From NCBI GenBank assembly GCA_937776645.1, contig CALMRI010000019.1:17991-81990 (forward strand): a DNA stretch of 64,000 nt. The letters run 5' to 3'. Below the pieces are notes generated by a model that was not told the origin of the DNA, made no database searches, and saw only the letters and a program-made list of their open reading frames with translations. The DNA is from an uncultured Alphaproteobacteria bacterium (GTDB lineage: Bacteria; Pseudomonadota; Alphaproteobacteria; Thalassobaculales; Thalassobaculaceae). Below are positions 22,176 through 31,655 of the stretch, one piece after another (the stretch's first letter is position 1; every line of letters begins with the position of its first letter). Position numbers and translations under genes: made by a program.

Positions 22176-22886
22176 TCAGCCGGCGCGCCCAATAGACATG
22201 CCGCCGCAGACATGCAGCACCTGGCCATTGACGAAGCTGCTGCGATCATCCAACAAAAAGCTGACCGCATTTGCTATATCTGCAGGCTGACCGAAACGGC
22301 CGACCGGCACCGAAGCGCGGACTTGCTCATAAACTTCCGTCGTATAGGCACCGCGCAGCATGTCGGTGTCGATGGGGCCAGGCGCCACGGCATTCGCGGT
22401 GATGCCGGAGGGTGACAGCTCCATCGCCCAGGTCTTCATCAAGCCGACCACGGCGGCCTTGCTGGCAGCATAGGATGAAAGTTGGGGAATGCCGACGATC
22501 GCCCGGCTGGCGATATTGACGATACGACCAAAGCCCACCGCTTTCATGCCCGGAACCGCCGCTTGGGCGCATTGCAGGGCCACCCTAGTGTTGATCCTGA
22601 TCACCCGATCGAACTCGTCGAGGCTGACGTCTTCCACATTGGCGACGCTGGAAATGCCGACGTTGTTGACCAGGCGAGTAACCCGGTGCTGTTGGCTGAG
22701 GGTGGTGAGAGCATCCGCCGTTGCCTTCTCGTTGGAGAGGTCAACTTTCACGAATATCGCCGCACCCGGATTTTCCGGCTCCAGCACGTCGAACTGTACG
22801 ACCGTGTGACCATCCTCGGTGAGACGCTCGCAGATGCCTCGGCCGATATTGCGCGATCCTCCCGTGACCAAAACACAATCCACCAT
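22176..22886 (-). CDS. Short-chain dehydrogenase/reductase
   Basis: The 236-residue classical SDR has the cofactor loop TGGSRNIGRGI (8-18), LVNNVGIS, and the catalytic Ser-Tyr-Lys in NIASRAIVGIPQLSSYAASK. It ends with the common pattern in which a hydrophobic strand VNGQVLHVCGG closes the fold. The sequence after the first strand keeps Asp (FDVLEP), which favours NAD(H). The ribosome site GGGAGGG lies 5 nt from the ATG. The substrate is unknown. It faces the amine oxidase-like gene and may act separately. Confidence 0.86.
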   Translation of the reverse strand: MVDCVLVTGGSRNIGRGICERLTEDGHTVVQFDVLEPENPGAAIFVKVDLSNEKATADALTTLSQQHRVTRLVNNVGISSVANVEDVSLDEFDRVIRINTRVALQCAQAAVPGMKAVGFGRIVNIASRAIVGIPQLSSYAASKAAVVGLMKTWAMELSPSGITANAVAPGPIDTDMLRGAYTTEVYEQVRASVPVGRFGQPADIANAVSFLLDDRSSFVNGQVLHVCGGMSIGRAG

Positions 22887-23077
22887 CGTTCCCTCCCGTT
22901 TCGCCGTTTAATGAAACGGTAGTGCCAGCACGGCGGTGGGTCCATCGCGATGATGGTTTCGTTGCAAACTCGGCCCGTGTGAACCGAATATCAGGTTCGT
23001 GGGCTGTCGCAGTCTTGTCGCGGCTGATCCAGCCGACCTAGGTTGCCGGCGCTCTCTGACATAAAGGCGCCAGCACG

Positions 23078-23516
23078 ATGAAACATATTCTGATTGCTAA
23101 CGGTGACGAGATTGCCATCCCTATTGCCCGCGCCGCCGCGGAAGCCGAATTTACCACGACCGCGGTTTTCACCGAGGACGATGCGGCGTCTCTGCATGTC
23201 CGACGGGCAGACCACGCGGTGGCGCACTCGGGCGTTGGGTCGGCGGCTTATCTGGATATCGACTGGATGGCTGCAGCGGCGCTGGCGAATTACGTCGATA
23301 CGATCCATCTGGGCTATGGATTTCTCAGCGAGAACGCCTAATTCACCCGGGCGGTTAGCGCAGCCGGGCTACCCTATATCGGCCCCTCGGACCCGGCGGG
23401 GCGGTCATGGTGAAGGCGGTCGCGGCATGCGGCCGGCCACCGGCCCGGCCGACCTCGAGGACGCCATGGGCCTTTGGCGGTCCGAGGCCGCATTCGGTAA
23501 CGGCGCGGTCGCCCCT
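23078..23516 (+). pseudogene. Degraded biotin carboxylase N-terminal fragment
   Basis: After a fair ribosome site (AAAGGCG) the reading begins MKHILIANGDEIAIPIARAA, the start of a biotin carboxylase. It runs through YVDTIHLGYGFLSENA to an in-frame TAA at 23339. The same frame then continues FTRAVSAAGLPYIGPSDP, so the stop is a lesion. From about 23430 the homology resumes in another frame (SEAAFGNGAV, the ATP-grasp segment), with the intervening lid sequence missing. The remnant ends where the convergent epimerase gene begins. At least three lesions are visible: a nonsense codon, a frameshift plus deletion, and loss of the C-terminal two thirds. Confidence 0.75.
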
Positions 23517-24416
23517 CTAGCCATATATTTTCGCGCGAAAATCGTGCACCGCCCGAAACCCGAGGTGCTCTTCGGCATGGGTTAGGTCGTAAAGCGGCGC
23601 GTGCGGGTTTTCCACGTAAAGGGACGGGTCCCGTACCTCCACCTCTTGACCAGCCTTGTCGGCGAAACGCTCAAGCGTCGGTTCCGGCGCCAGAGTGTTG
23701 GGGCCACAGAGAAAATACGGACCGAACCCGGGATCATCCAATTCCAGGGCCAACCGATAGGCAATCGCAAGGTCACGCGGATCGACATAGTGCAACATAG
23801 CGCCGCCCCCCGGTGGCTTACGGCCCCCAGCCGCCGGCCATTGGTAGCCGGCCGGGTCGGCGGCACGCGCTCTAACCTCACCCTCCATATCCGGGTAAAG
23901 CACAAAAACCGGGCGCATCGCCACAACCTCGAAAGCCCCTCGGTCAACGAAACTCCGAGCCATTTCCTCGCACAGCTTCTTGCTGAGGGCATAGGGATCG
24001 GTGGGCCGGCGCGGGTGGTCGACGTCAATCGGCAAATAGTCCGGCGAGATCATCGAGCCCGACAACACCGTATAGCCGACAACAGAGTCGCTGGAGGTGA
24101 TGATCACCCGTTTGACGCCGGCATCCTGTGCGGCCTTCAGCACATTCCAGGTGCCGGTGACATTAGTGTGGATGATCTCGTCGCCGGTACCGCTCCAGAT
24201 ATTCGGGATTGCCGCGATATGCACGACGGCGTCCATGCCCTCGCAGGCCCGGCTGACCGCATCGGGATTGACGATGGTATCGGCGATATGCGGGATGTTG
24301 CTCTTGTCGGGCAACACATCCAGGCCAGAAAGCTTGCACCGCCCCTTCAGCTCGTTGATCACATAACCGCCCATCAACCCGCCGGCGCCGGTCACCAAAA
24401 CATGTTCGAACTGCAT
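23517..24416 (-). CDS. NAD-dependent epimerase/dehydratase family protein
   Basis: The 299-residue extended SDR has the cofactor motif VTGAGGLMGGYV (8-19), a chain of AxIPNIW and TNVTGTWNVLKAA typical of the UDP-sugar epimerase superfamily, Ser/Thr in TSSDSVVGY, and Tyr-Lys in DPYALSKKL (about 145-153). The C-terminal half contains YVDPRDLAIAYRLAL, which is usual for the substrate domain. The sugar or non-sugar substrate is not predictable. The start is preceded by AGGGAA. Its last codons abut the biotin carboxylase remnant on the other strand. Confidence 0.84.
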   Translation of the reverse strand: MQFEHVLVTGAGGLMGGYVINELKGRCKLSGLDVLPDKSNIPHIADTIVNPDAVSRACEGMDAVVHIAAIPNIWSGTGDEIIHTNVTGTWNVLKAAQDAGVKRVIITSSDSVVGYTVLSGSMISPDYLPIDVDHPRRPTDPYALSKKLCEEMARSFVDRGAFEVVAMRPVFVLYPDMEGEVRARAADPAGYQWPAAGGRKPPGGGAMLHYVDPRDLAIAYRLALELDDPGFGPYFLCGPNTLAPEPTLERFADKAGQEVEVRDPSLYVENPHAPLYDLTHAEEHLGFRAVHDFRAKIYG

Positions 24417-24477
24417 TTCCCTACGTCCCCGTTTTTTGCCTGTCTTATAAACCGGGTTTCCCCGATAGATCAGTCAT

Positions 24478-25278
24478 CTATCCGACCCGCACCGACATTC
24501 CCCCATCAAGCACGATCTCGGTACCGGTAACGAAGCGCGCCTCGTCAGAGGCGAGATAGACCGCCGCATTGGCGGTATCGCGACCATCGCCCATGAAGCC
24601 GAGGGGAATTCGGGCCAGGCGCTGCGCCAGCAGTTTCTCAACGTCGCCGCCGGCGCGCTGTCCGGCGAGGCGGACCTCGACCATTGGTGTGTGCAGCTGA
24701 CCGGGAACGATCGTGTTCACCCGGATGCCATGTGGGGCGTATTGCATGGCCACAACCTTGGACAATTGGATCACCCCGGCCTTGGTGGCGGCATAGGCGA
24801 CCTGGGCAGAGCCGGTCCATCTAAGCCCCGAGGTCGAGGCGAGATTGACAATCGCACCACTGCCTTGCACTTCCATCTGCGGCAAGACGTGCTTGCAGGT
24901 GAGGAACACGGATTTCAGATTGAGGTCGATCTGCGCGTCCCAGACCTCCTCGGCCATTTCCACCGGCCCGCCAGCGGCTGAACCGCCGACATTGTTGACC
25001 AGAACATCAATGCGCCCGAACCGCTCGATACACGCCGCGACCATGGTTTCTACCGAGGCGCCATCGGTAACGTCGCAGATATGAGTGCACAGCTCGACGC
25101 CAAGCTCGGCCGTCCGTTCCACGGTTTCCTGAAGTGCGGTTTCGGATCGGTCGACGGCGAAGACCTTGGCGCCTTCCTCGATGAACCGATAGGTCGTGGC
25201 CCGCCCGTTTCCCCAGCCCGGCCCGACACAGCCGGCGCCGGAAATGATCGCCACTTTATCCTGCAGGCGCTTGGTCAT
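24478..25278 (-). CDS. Short-chain dehydrogenase/reductase
   Basis: The 266-residue SDR has an atypical long cofactor loop, SGAGCVGPGWGNGRATTYRF (14-33), with insertions between the glycines. It then has VDRSETAL (Asp, NAD preference), LVNNVGGSAAG, and Ser/Tyr/Lys in NLASTSGLRWTGSAQVAYAATK. The C-terminal FVTGTEIVLDGGMSVRVG closes the fold. The expanded glycine loop is known in some SDRs acting on larger alcohols. The gene is on the same strand as the epimerase, 61 nt away, and may be co-transcribed. Confidence 0.85.
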   Translation of the reverse strand: MTKRLQDKVAIISGAGCVGPGWGNGRATTYRFIEEGAKVFAVDRSETALQETVERTAELGVELCTHICDVTDGASVETMVAACIERFGRIDVLVNNVGGSAAGGPVEMAEEVWDAQIDLNLKSVFLTCKHVLPQMEVQGSGAIVNLASTSGLRWTGSAQVAYAATKAGVIQLSKVVAMQYAPHGIRVNTIVPGQLHTPMVEVRLAGQRAGGDVEKLLAQRLARIPLGFMGDGRDTANAAVYLASDEARFVTGTEIVLDGGMSVRVG

Positions 25279-25361
25279 TTTGTGATGTCCTTATCGGTTA
25301 CCGGGCGGGTGCCCGTCGCCATGGAGCCAGGACGACGGATCTGGCGGGAAAATCACCACCA

Positions 25362-25994
25362 TCAGCCGGCCCAACCGTGCCGCTTGGCGTAAGTCTTGGC
25401 GAAATCGGCGATCTTGTCCTCAAACTCAATGGTCAGGCCAATATCGTCCAGTCCGTTGAGCAGCCGGTGCTTATCAAATGCATCAATCTCGAAGGCGTAA
25501 CCGGTTTGATCCGGACCGGTCAGGCTCTGGGTATCCAGGTCGATAGCGATCTCCGCGCCCGGGCTTTCGCGCAATTGCCGGCGCAGGGTCGCGCAATGCT
25601 CACCCGAGAGTTGGATCGGCAATACGCCATTCTTAATGCAATTGCTGTAGTGGATATCGCCAAAGCTCGGCGCGATCACCGACCGGACACCATTGGCGGT
25701 TAGCACCGATACTGCGTGCTCCCGCGACGAACCGCAGCCCCAGTTGATGTCGGTGACGAAGATTCGGCCCTCCCGATAAGGCGCGCGGTTGTAGACAAAA
25801 TCCTTCTCAGAGCCGTCGGCGTTGAACCGCAGATCGTGGAACAAAATGCGGTCATAGTCCGGATCCGTAGAGGCGCGGCGCAGAAAACGACCCGGGATGA
25901 TCTGGTCGGTGTCGCAATTGGGGATATCGATCGGCACCGCGACCGAGCTAAAGGTGGTGAACGGGGTTAAGCCCGGCTTCGACGTCATCATCAA
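25362..25994 (-). CDS. leuD: 3-isopropylmalate dehydratase small subunit
   Basis: The 210-residue product is the swivel domain that completes the isomerase active site of leucine biosynthesis. Seen are the [13 protein letters not shown] segment near residue 26, the substrate loop GCGSSREHA (about 87-95) and [12 protein letters not shown]. Length fits LeuD. The start at 25994 overlaps the leuC stop (ATGA), showing translational coupling; two more Met codons follow immediately, so the exact start is ambiguous by six bases. Confidence 0.94.
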   Translation of the reverse strand: MMMTSKPGLTPFTTFSSVAVPIDIPNCDTDQIIPGRFLRRASTDPDYDRILFHDLRFNADGSEKDFVYNRAPYREGRIFVTDINWGCGSSREHAVSVLTANGVRSVIAPSFGDIHYSNCIKNGVLPIQLSGEHCATLRRQLRESPGAEIAIDLDTQSLTGPDQTGYAFEIDAFDKHRLLNGLDDIGLTIEFEDKIADFAKTYAKRHGWAG

Positions 25995-27394
25995 ACTTCC
26001 TCGATCAGCGTGCGGACGTCGGTGAGGTGACCGGTTACCGCCGCAGCGGCGGCCATCGCCGGGCTGAGCAGGTGAGTGCGGCTACCAGGGCCTTGGCGGC
26101 CGCGGAAGTTGCGGTTGCTGGTTGAGGCCGCGCGTTCTCCCGGCGCCAACATATCGCCGTTCAGGGCGATGCACATGGAGCACCCCGGCTCGCGCCATTC
26201 CATGCCCGCCTCGATAAAGATCTTGTCGAGCCCCTCGGCCTCGGCCTGTTTCTTCACCAGACCGGATCCCGGCACCACCAGGGTGCGGGCCTTGGCTCGA
26301 CGCCCTTTGGCGACCGCAGCGGCGGCGCGCATATCCTCAATCCGGCTATTGGTGCAGGCGCCGATGAAAACCGTATCCACCTTGATATCCGACAACGCCA
26401 TGCCGGGTTTCAAATCCATGTAGTCGAGGGCCGCTTCCATGTCGGCGCGGACCTGCGGATCGACCTCGCTGGTTGGGTCTGGCACGCAGTCGGTGACCGG
26501 CAAGACCCATTGCGGGCTGTTGCCCCAGGTAACCATCGGCGCGATGGCCCCGCCGTCCAGGGTGATTTCCACATCGAACCGGGCGCCGGCGTCCGAAGTC
26601 AGCCCGCGCCAATAGGCCTTGGCTTCATCCCACTTCTCGCCTTGTGGTGCAAAGGGTCGACCGGCGCAGTACTCGATCGTCTTGTCGTCCGGCGCGATGA
26701 TGCCGAAACGTGCGCCCGCCTCGATAGTCATGTTGCAGACAGTCATCCGCCCTTCCATCGACATGCCATCGATCGCCGAGCCGGCGTATTCGATGGCATA
26801 GCCAGTCCCGCCAGCGGCGCCGATCTTTTTAATCACCGCGAGGATGACATCCTTACCGCTGACCCCAAAACCAAGCTGGCCAGTGATGGTGATCCGCATA
26901 GTCTTGGGCTTGCGTTGCCACAGGGTTTGGGTGATCAGAACATGCTGCACCTCGGTCGAGCCAATACCGAAGGCGATACAGCCGAGCGCGCCATGGGTCG
27001 AGGTATGAGAATCGCCGCAAACCAGGGTCAGACCGGGTAAGGTAATGCCCTGCTCCGGGCCGACGACATGGACGATGCCGTGACGCTCGTCGGTCATTGA
27101 GAAATGGTGAAAGCCGAAATCATCGGCGGCTTGCTGCAGGCCGGCCACGGTCTCGCGCATCTCACCCTCGGGAATATCCTCGACGGTCTTGGCGGTGGTT
27201 GGGACGCTGTGATCGGGGACGCCGAACAATTTATCCGGCTCGCGCACCTTGAGGCCCTTCGATTGCAGCACCTTGAACAGACGGTGATGCAGATCATGGG
27301 TCAAGTGGCGATCGACATAAAGCAGAGCATTGCCGTCCTCGCGTTCGTGGATGACATGCTCGTCCCAGATTTTTTGAAACAGTGTCTTGCCCAT
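25991..27394 (-). CDS. leuC: 3-isopropylmalate dehydratase large subunit
   Basis: The 467-residue aconitase-type subunit binds the 4Fe-4S cluster that isomerises 2- to 3-isopropylmalate. The cluster ligands are visible in GACTNSR and GCSMCIA (two Cys), and substrate and cluster neighbours are in [13 protein letters not shown] and [12 protein letters not shown]. Length is typical. The ATG has AAAGG 8 nt upstream. No leucine leader peptide or T-box was recognised in the 258-bp gap to the divergent alcohol dehydrogenase gene. Confidence 0.95.
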   Translation of the reverse strand: MGKTLFQKIWDEHVIHEREDGNALLYVDRHLTHDLHHRLFKVLQSKGLKVREPDKLFGVPDHSVPTTAKTVEDIPEGEMRETVAGLQQAADDFGFHHFSMTDERHGIVHVVGPEQGITLPGLTLVCGDSHTSTHGALGCIAFGIGSTEVQHVLITQTLWQRKPKTMRITITGQLGFGVSGKDVILAVIKKIGAAGGTGYAIEYAGSAIDGMSMEGRMTVCNMTIEAGARFGIIAPDDKTIEYCAGRPFAPQGEKWDEAKAYWRGLTSDAGARFDVEITLDGGAIAPMVTWGNSPQWVLPVTDCVPDPTSEVDPQVRADMEAALDYMDLKPGMALSDIKVDTVFIGACTNSRIEDMRAAAAVAKGRRAKARTLVVPGSGLVKKQAEAEGLDKIFIEAGMEWREPGCSMCIALNGDMLAPGERAASTSNRNFRGRQGPGSRTHLLSPAMAAAAAVTGHLTDVRTLIEEV

Positions 27395-27580
27395 GAATAC
27401 CTTTCCATCGCGTTGGAAACCTGTCCCGTTTGTTTAATGGTCGGCGGGTGAATTTCCACGATCTATTGGTGACGGGATGGGCGCGAGGGGAACGACAATC
27501 ACAGTTCTGCTAGTGGGCGCCCTGGAAGATCCGATGCCCTACGAAAGCCGGAGATGCGGAAAATGGAAGAGGCGGGGTTC

Positions 27581-27610
27581 TTTACAAAACTGCCAATGAT
27601 CTAGGATAGT
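27581..27610 (+). promoter_or_regulatory. Candidate sigma-70-type promoter for the alcohol dehydrogenase gene
   Basis: TTTACA (27581-27586) and GATAGT (27605-27610) are 18 bp apart and lie 43-72 nt before the ATG. The -10 matches the consensus at four positions. TTTACA also pairs with TGTAAA at 27614-27619 as an inverted repeat, which may be an operator or chance. Confidence 0.35.
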
Positions 27611-27652
27611 TCCTGTAAAAATAAACAAAAGCAAAGAGGAAGCACCGAACCG

Positions 27653-28747
27653 ATGAAAGCCGCCGTCCTTTACGAGCCAAATACACCGCTGGTGATCGAG
27701 GATATCACCGTGCGCAAACCGCAGGCCCGTGAGGTGATGATCCGTACTGCCGTCGCCGGGCTTTGCCATTCCGACCTGCATTTCATCGAGGGGTTGTATC
27801 CACACCCGCTACCGGTCGTGTTGGGACACGAATCCGCCGGGATCGTCGAGCAAGTCGGCTCCGAGGTGACCTATGTGCAGCCTGGTGACCATGTCATCAC
27901 CTGCATGTCAGTGTTCTGCGGGATCTGCGAGAATTGCATGACCGGGCGACCGATGATCTGCAGCAATACCGACGTCAAGCTACCGCCGGGGAAGGCCCGC
28001 CGCCTCGAATGGGACAGGCCGGAACAGCTGCATACCGGGTTTGATCTATCTTCCTTCGCCGAGCAGATGCTGGTGCACGAGAACGCCATCGTAAAAATTC
28101 GCAAGGACATGCCCTTCGACCGCGCGGCGCTAATCGGTTGCGCGGTGATCACCGGTTTTGGCGCAGCGGTCAACACCGCGGCCGTCAAAATGGGCGAGAC
28201 TGTAGCGGTCATCGGTTGCGGCGGTGTCGGCATGGCGGCGGTCAATGGCGCCTTTGTCGCCGGTGCCGGACGCATCATCGCGGTCGACACCAACCCAACC
28301 AAACTACAACTCGCAACCAAGCTTGGGGCGACAGATCTCGTCGACCCCAATGACGGCGACCCGGTCGCCCGGATCATGGAGATAACTAAGGGCGGCGTTC
28401 ACCATGCGATCGAGTGTCTCGGACTGAAGAAGACAGTGGAGCAATCCTTCGAAATGCTGGCCATGGGCGGCACCGCCACCATTGTAGGCATGGTGCCCTT
28501 CGGCGAGAAGATCGAGTTGCATGGATTTGATTTCCTGGACGAGCGCAAGATCCAGGGTTCGTCCATGGGCTCGAACCGTTTCCGGGTCGACATGCCGCGA
28601 TTGATCGAGCTGTACATGCAGGGGCGGCTGCATCTGGATGATTGGGTGTCCGATACGATCAAGCTCGAGGAGATCAACGAAGGCTTCGCCAACATGAAGG
28701 CCGGCAAGGTGATCCGCTCGGTGATCGATTTCGGCGTGGCGGCATAG
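27653..28747 (+). CDS. Zinc-dependent alcohol dehydrogenase (class III-like)
   Basis: The 364-residue medium-chain dehydrogenase has the catalytic zinc ligands in AGLCHSDLHF and GHESAGIVEQVG. The structural zinc Cys set is in CGICENCMTGRPMIC. The NAD-binding GCGGVGMAAVNGAF (about 183-196) is followed by AVDTNPTK, whose Asp indicates NAD(H). The sequence resembles the class III/NDMA-dependent branch (long loop at KLPPGKARRL). The alcohol or formaldehyde-adduct substrate is unknown. A strong ribosome site (AGAGGAAG) precedes the start, and the next gene follows after 6 nt. Confidence 0.9.
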   Translation: MKAAVLYEPNTPLVIEDITVRKPQAREVMIRTAVAGLCHSDLHFIEGLYPHPLPVVLGHESAGIVEQVGSEVTYVQPGDHVITCMSVFCGICENCMTGRPMICSNTDVKLPPGKARRLEWDRPEQLHTGFDLSSFAEQMLVHENAIVKIRKDMPFDRAALIGCAVITGFGAAVNTAAVKMGETVAVIGCGGVGMAAVNGAFVAGAGRIIAVDTNPTKLQLATKLGATDLVDPNDGDPVARIMEITKGGVHHAIECLGLKKTVEQSFEMLAMGGTATIVGMVPFGEKIELHGFDFLDERKIQGSSMGSNRFRVDMPRLIELYMQGRLHLDDWVSDTIKLEEINEGFANMKAGKVIRSVIDFGVAA

Positions 28748-28753
28748 AGCGGC

Positions 28754-29881
28754 TTGGGGCGGCCAGGGGCAATCGAGACGGCAAGGGTATCCGGGGCGCC
28801 AGGTTTCGACACCCTGCTGATCATCTCCATCGGCGAGCTCGGCACCCATGTTCTGGAGGCGGTGAGCCGGAGCGGGTTGTTCCGGTGCATCGTCGTCGCC
28901 AGCCGCTCCGGCCGCAAAGCCCAACAGCGCATTAACAACGCCTTAATCGGGGCCGGCCTGGACGGATATTTCCCACGTTTCGAGGCAGTGGAGCTCGATT
29001 TCAACGATCCGGACTGCGCGAAACAGCTTCGGGCGCTTGCTCCCGACGTTATCTTCAGCGCGCCATCGCTTCGGCCTTGGTGGCGGACCGAGGACCCGGC
29101 AACCGGCGCGCTGCCTTTTGCCGCACTGATGAGCCTGCATCTGGCGCCAATGGCAGTGTTGCGCGAGCGGATGGCCGAGGCGGATCTTGACGGCATCTGG
29201 ATCGCCGCTTCGTTTCCCGATGTGATCAATCCGTGCCTCACCCGCTCGGGACATGGACCACATTGCGGGGTCGGCAATTTGCAGGAGCCGATCGCCAAAA
29301 TTCAGGCCGGGGTCGGGCAGGCCCTGTCTGTCGATCCAACGGAGGTCGAGATACGGCTCGTCGCCCAGCACGCCTTCGAATATTACGTGATGCGCGAAGA
29401 GCCGTTGGATGCGCTGCCGCCTTATCAGCTGCAGGTTTTGGCGGCGGGCAAGGACGTAAGCGATCTCGGCCACCGGATCCTGCGCGAGCCGTTTCCGTTT
29501 CCGTACGACCTGCATTTCAACCGGGTGACCGCATCAGCCTGCCTTGTTGCGCTCAAGGCATTGGCGGCGGAAGGGCCGAGCCGAACGCACCTGCCGGGGA
29601 TTTTGGGTTTGCCCGGCGGCTATCCGGTAGTTGTCGAGGGCAAGCATCTGCAGCTAGACTTGGCCGAGGGCTGGAGTGTGGACGCAGCGGTAGCGACCAA
29701 CACTGCATCGCTCGCCTGGGACGGCATTGGCGCACTCGACGCAGACGGAACGGTTCATTTCACCCGGGAAACCTCCCGGGCGTTGCACAGCCTCACCGGC
29801 CACTCAATCGAGTCCCTGCATCCAAGTGAGGCCGCTCAACAGGCGAAATGGATTTTAGATGCGCTACCGGCGGATCGTTGA
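28754..29881 (+). CDS. Unrecognised NAD(P)-binding (Rossmann) oxidoreductase-like protein
   Basis: The 375-residue product begins at a TTG 6 nt after the alcohol dehydrogenase stop; no ATG or GTG precedes the first strand. TLLIISIGELGTHVLEAV (about 20-37) is a Rossmann loop, followed by a second strand ending VVASRSGRKA. Later the pattern ASFPDVINPCL and GVGNLQEPIAKIQ recalls the layout of malate-dehydrogenase-like folds, but the catalytic set of that family is not clear. The C-terminal GLPGGYPVVVEG is distinctive. I do not recognise the family. Its tight coupling to the dehydrogenase suggests a shared pathway. The start is uncertain. Confidence 0.65.
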   Translation: MGRPGAIETARVSGAPGFDTLLIISIGELGTHVLEAVSRSGLFRCIVVASRSGRKAQQRINNALIGAGLDGYFPRFEAVELDFNDPDCAKQLRALAPDVIFSAPSLRPWWRTEDPATGALPFAALMSLHLAPMAVLRERMAEADLDGIWIAASFPDVINPCLTRSGHGPHCGVGNLQEPIAKIQAGVGQALSVDPTEVEIRLVAQHAFEYYVMREEPLDALPPYQLQVLAAGKDVSDLGHRILREPFPFPYDLHFNRVTASACLVALKALAAEGPSRTHLPGILGLPGGYPVVVEGKHLQLDLAEGWSVDAAVATNTASLAWDGIGALDADGTVHFTRETSRALHSLTGHSIESLHPSEAAQQAKWILDALPADR

Positions 29882-30008
29882 ACACTTTGAAATTTTCCGT
29901 TTTCACTCCCACTTCCAATACCCCCTCCCCCATTGCTCCAGACGCTCCCGTCGGCCAAACTTCCCGCTCCTGGCGTCTCCACCGCCACCCTCACCACGGA
30001 GTCTCATC

Positions 30009-31640
30009 ATGCCCGTCATGACTGGCGGCCAGGCCGTCGTCCGCGCGTTGATCGACAATGGCGTCGATACCGTCTTCGGCATTCCCGGAGTTCAGCTCGA
30101 CCCGCTTTATGACGCGTTTTACGAGCGCCGGAACAATCTGAAGGTGGTGCACTCGCGGCACGAGCAAGGCGCGGCGTTCATGGCGATGGGCTATGCCCAG
30201 GCGACTGGGCGCACCGGGGTGTTTGCGATCGTGCCCGGGCCGGGGTTGCTGAACGCGATGACGGCGGTGATCACCGCTAACTCGGCGAACCAACCGGTGC
30301 TCGGGATCACCGGGCAAATCCCTTCGCAGCATATTGGCAAGAATTACGGCATCGCCCATGAGGTCAAGGACCAGCTGGCGATGAGCCGGGGCGTGGTCGA
30401 TTGGGCCGAGCGCGCTGATCACCCGAGTGAGGTTCCGGCGCTGCTCGACGCCGCTTTTACCCATTGCCATTCCGGGCGAAACAAGGCCGCCCTGTTTGAG
30501 ATGGCGCCGGACCAGTATTTGGCCACTGCAGAGGTCGAACCACTGCCCGCCGCAACCCCGCGCCCGGCACCCCAACCCGATGCGATCTTGCTCGCCGATG
30601 CGGCAAAGCGGCTGCATGGCGCCAAGCGGCCAATCATTTTGGTTGGCGGCGGCGTGGTTGGGGCCGAGGGGGAACTGAAGGCAGTAGCGGAGAAGCTTGG
30701 CGCGCCGGTGGTGATGTCACCCAGCGGTCGCGGCGCATTGTCGGACGAGCATCCGTTGGCTTTCAACCAACTCGCCGGACAGCGCCTCTGGGATGATGCC
30801 GATGTGGCACTGGTCGTTGGCCGGCGCTTTTCGACGCCTGGACTGGCCTGGGGCCGGGTCGGCGAGGTTGCATTGGTCCGCATCGATATCGACCCGACAC
30901 AGATCGTCAAGCCGCGCAAATCCGACGTGGCGCTGCTCACCTCGTCCCAGATTGGCCTCGCCCGCCTTGACATGGCCTTATCTAACTTGGGCCCAAGGCG
31001 GACCGAGCTATGGCAAGGCGCCGATGCGGTGCGTCAGGAGATCGCCGTTCAGCTTGACGCCCTGGAGCCGCTATCCGGCTATAACCGGGCGGTCCGAGCG
31101 GCTCTGCCAAGGGACGGCATGCTGTTCGCCGATGTTACGCGCTTCACGGTGTTCAGCCGCTTCGGCATGCCGTTCTATCAACCCCGCAGCTTCTTCATGC
31201 CGGGCTTTCAGGCGACCCTGGGCTGGAGCTATCCAGCCGCATTGGGGGCGAAAATCGGCTCCCCTTACCGCAAGGTGGTGGCGACGGTCGGCGATGGTGG
31301 CTTCGGCTTCACCATGCAGGAACTGGCGACCGCCGTACTGCACAAGATCCCGGTCACCGTCGTGGTTTTCGACAACAGCGCCTACGGCAATGTCAAAACC
31401 ATCCAGGCCAACCAGTTCGGTGGCCGCCATATCGCCGTCGACTTGGCCAACCCAGATTGGGTCAAGGTGGCCGAGGCCTTCGGCATGAAGGGTGAGAAGG
31501 CCGAAAGCGAGGCGCAATTGGAGGAAGTACTGTCGCGTCACCTCGCCCTCGATGCGCCGAGCCTGATCACAGTACCGGTCGGTGAGATGCCGAATGTCTG
31601 GAGCCTGGTGCGCCGCCCGCCCTCAGCCGGCGGTGGCTAA
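30009..31640 (+). CDS. Thiamine-pyrophosphate-dependent enzyme, acetolactate synthase-like
   Basis: The 543-residue TPP enzyme has the catalytic Glu in HSRHEQGAAFMAMGYA (about 48-63), a central domain with PIILVGGGVVGAEGEL, and the PP-domain motif VGDGGFGFTMQELATA, ending in DNSAYGN. The frame is open upstream to 29859, but a Pro/Ser-rich run there is untypical. The Met at 30009 with CGGAG before it fits the family start. It is the second acetolactate-synthase-like gene in this window and has no regulatory-subunit partner, so it is probably catabolic. It converges with ygiC (15 nt apart). Confidence 0.88.
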   Translation: MPVMTGGQAVVRALIDNGVDTVFGIPGVQLDPLYDAFYERRNNLKVVHSRHEQGAAFMAMGYAQATGRTGVFAIVPGPGLLNAMTAVITANSANQPVLGITGQIPSQHIGKNYGIAHEVKDQLAMSRGVVDWAERADHPSEVPALLDAAFTHCHSGRNKAALFEMAPDQYLATAEVEPLPAATPRPAPQPDAILLADAAKRLHGAKRPIILVGGGVVGAEGELKAVAEKLGAPVVMSPSGRGALSDEHPLAFNQLAGQRLWDDADVALVVGRRFSTPGLAWGRVGEVALVRIDIDPTQIVKPRKSDVALLTSSQIGLARLDMALSNLGPRRTELWQGADAVRQEIAVQLDALEPLSGYNRAVRAALPRDGMLFADVTRFTVFSRFGMPFYQPRSFFMPGFQATLGWSYPAALGAKIGSPYRKVVATVGDGGFGFTMQELATAVLHKIPVTVVVFDNSAYGNVKTIQANQFGGRHIAVDLANPDWVKVAEAFGMKGEKAESEAQLEEVLSRHLALDAPSLITVPVGEMPNVWSLVRRPPSAGGG

Positions 31641-31655
31641 GGAACGTTCGGCCGG

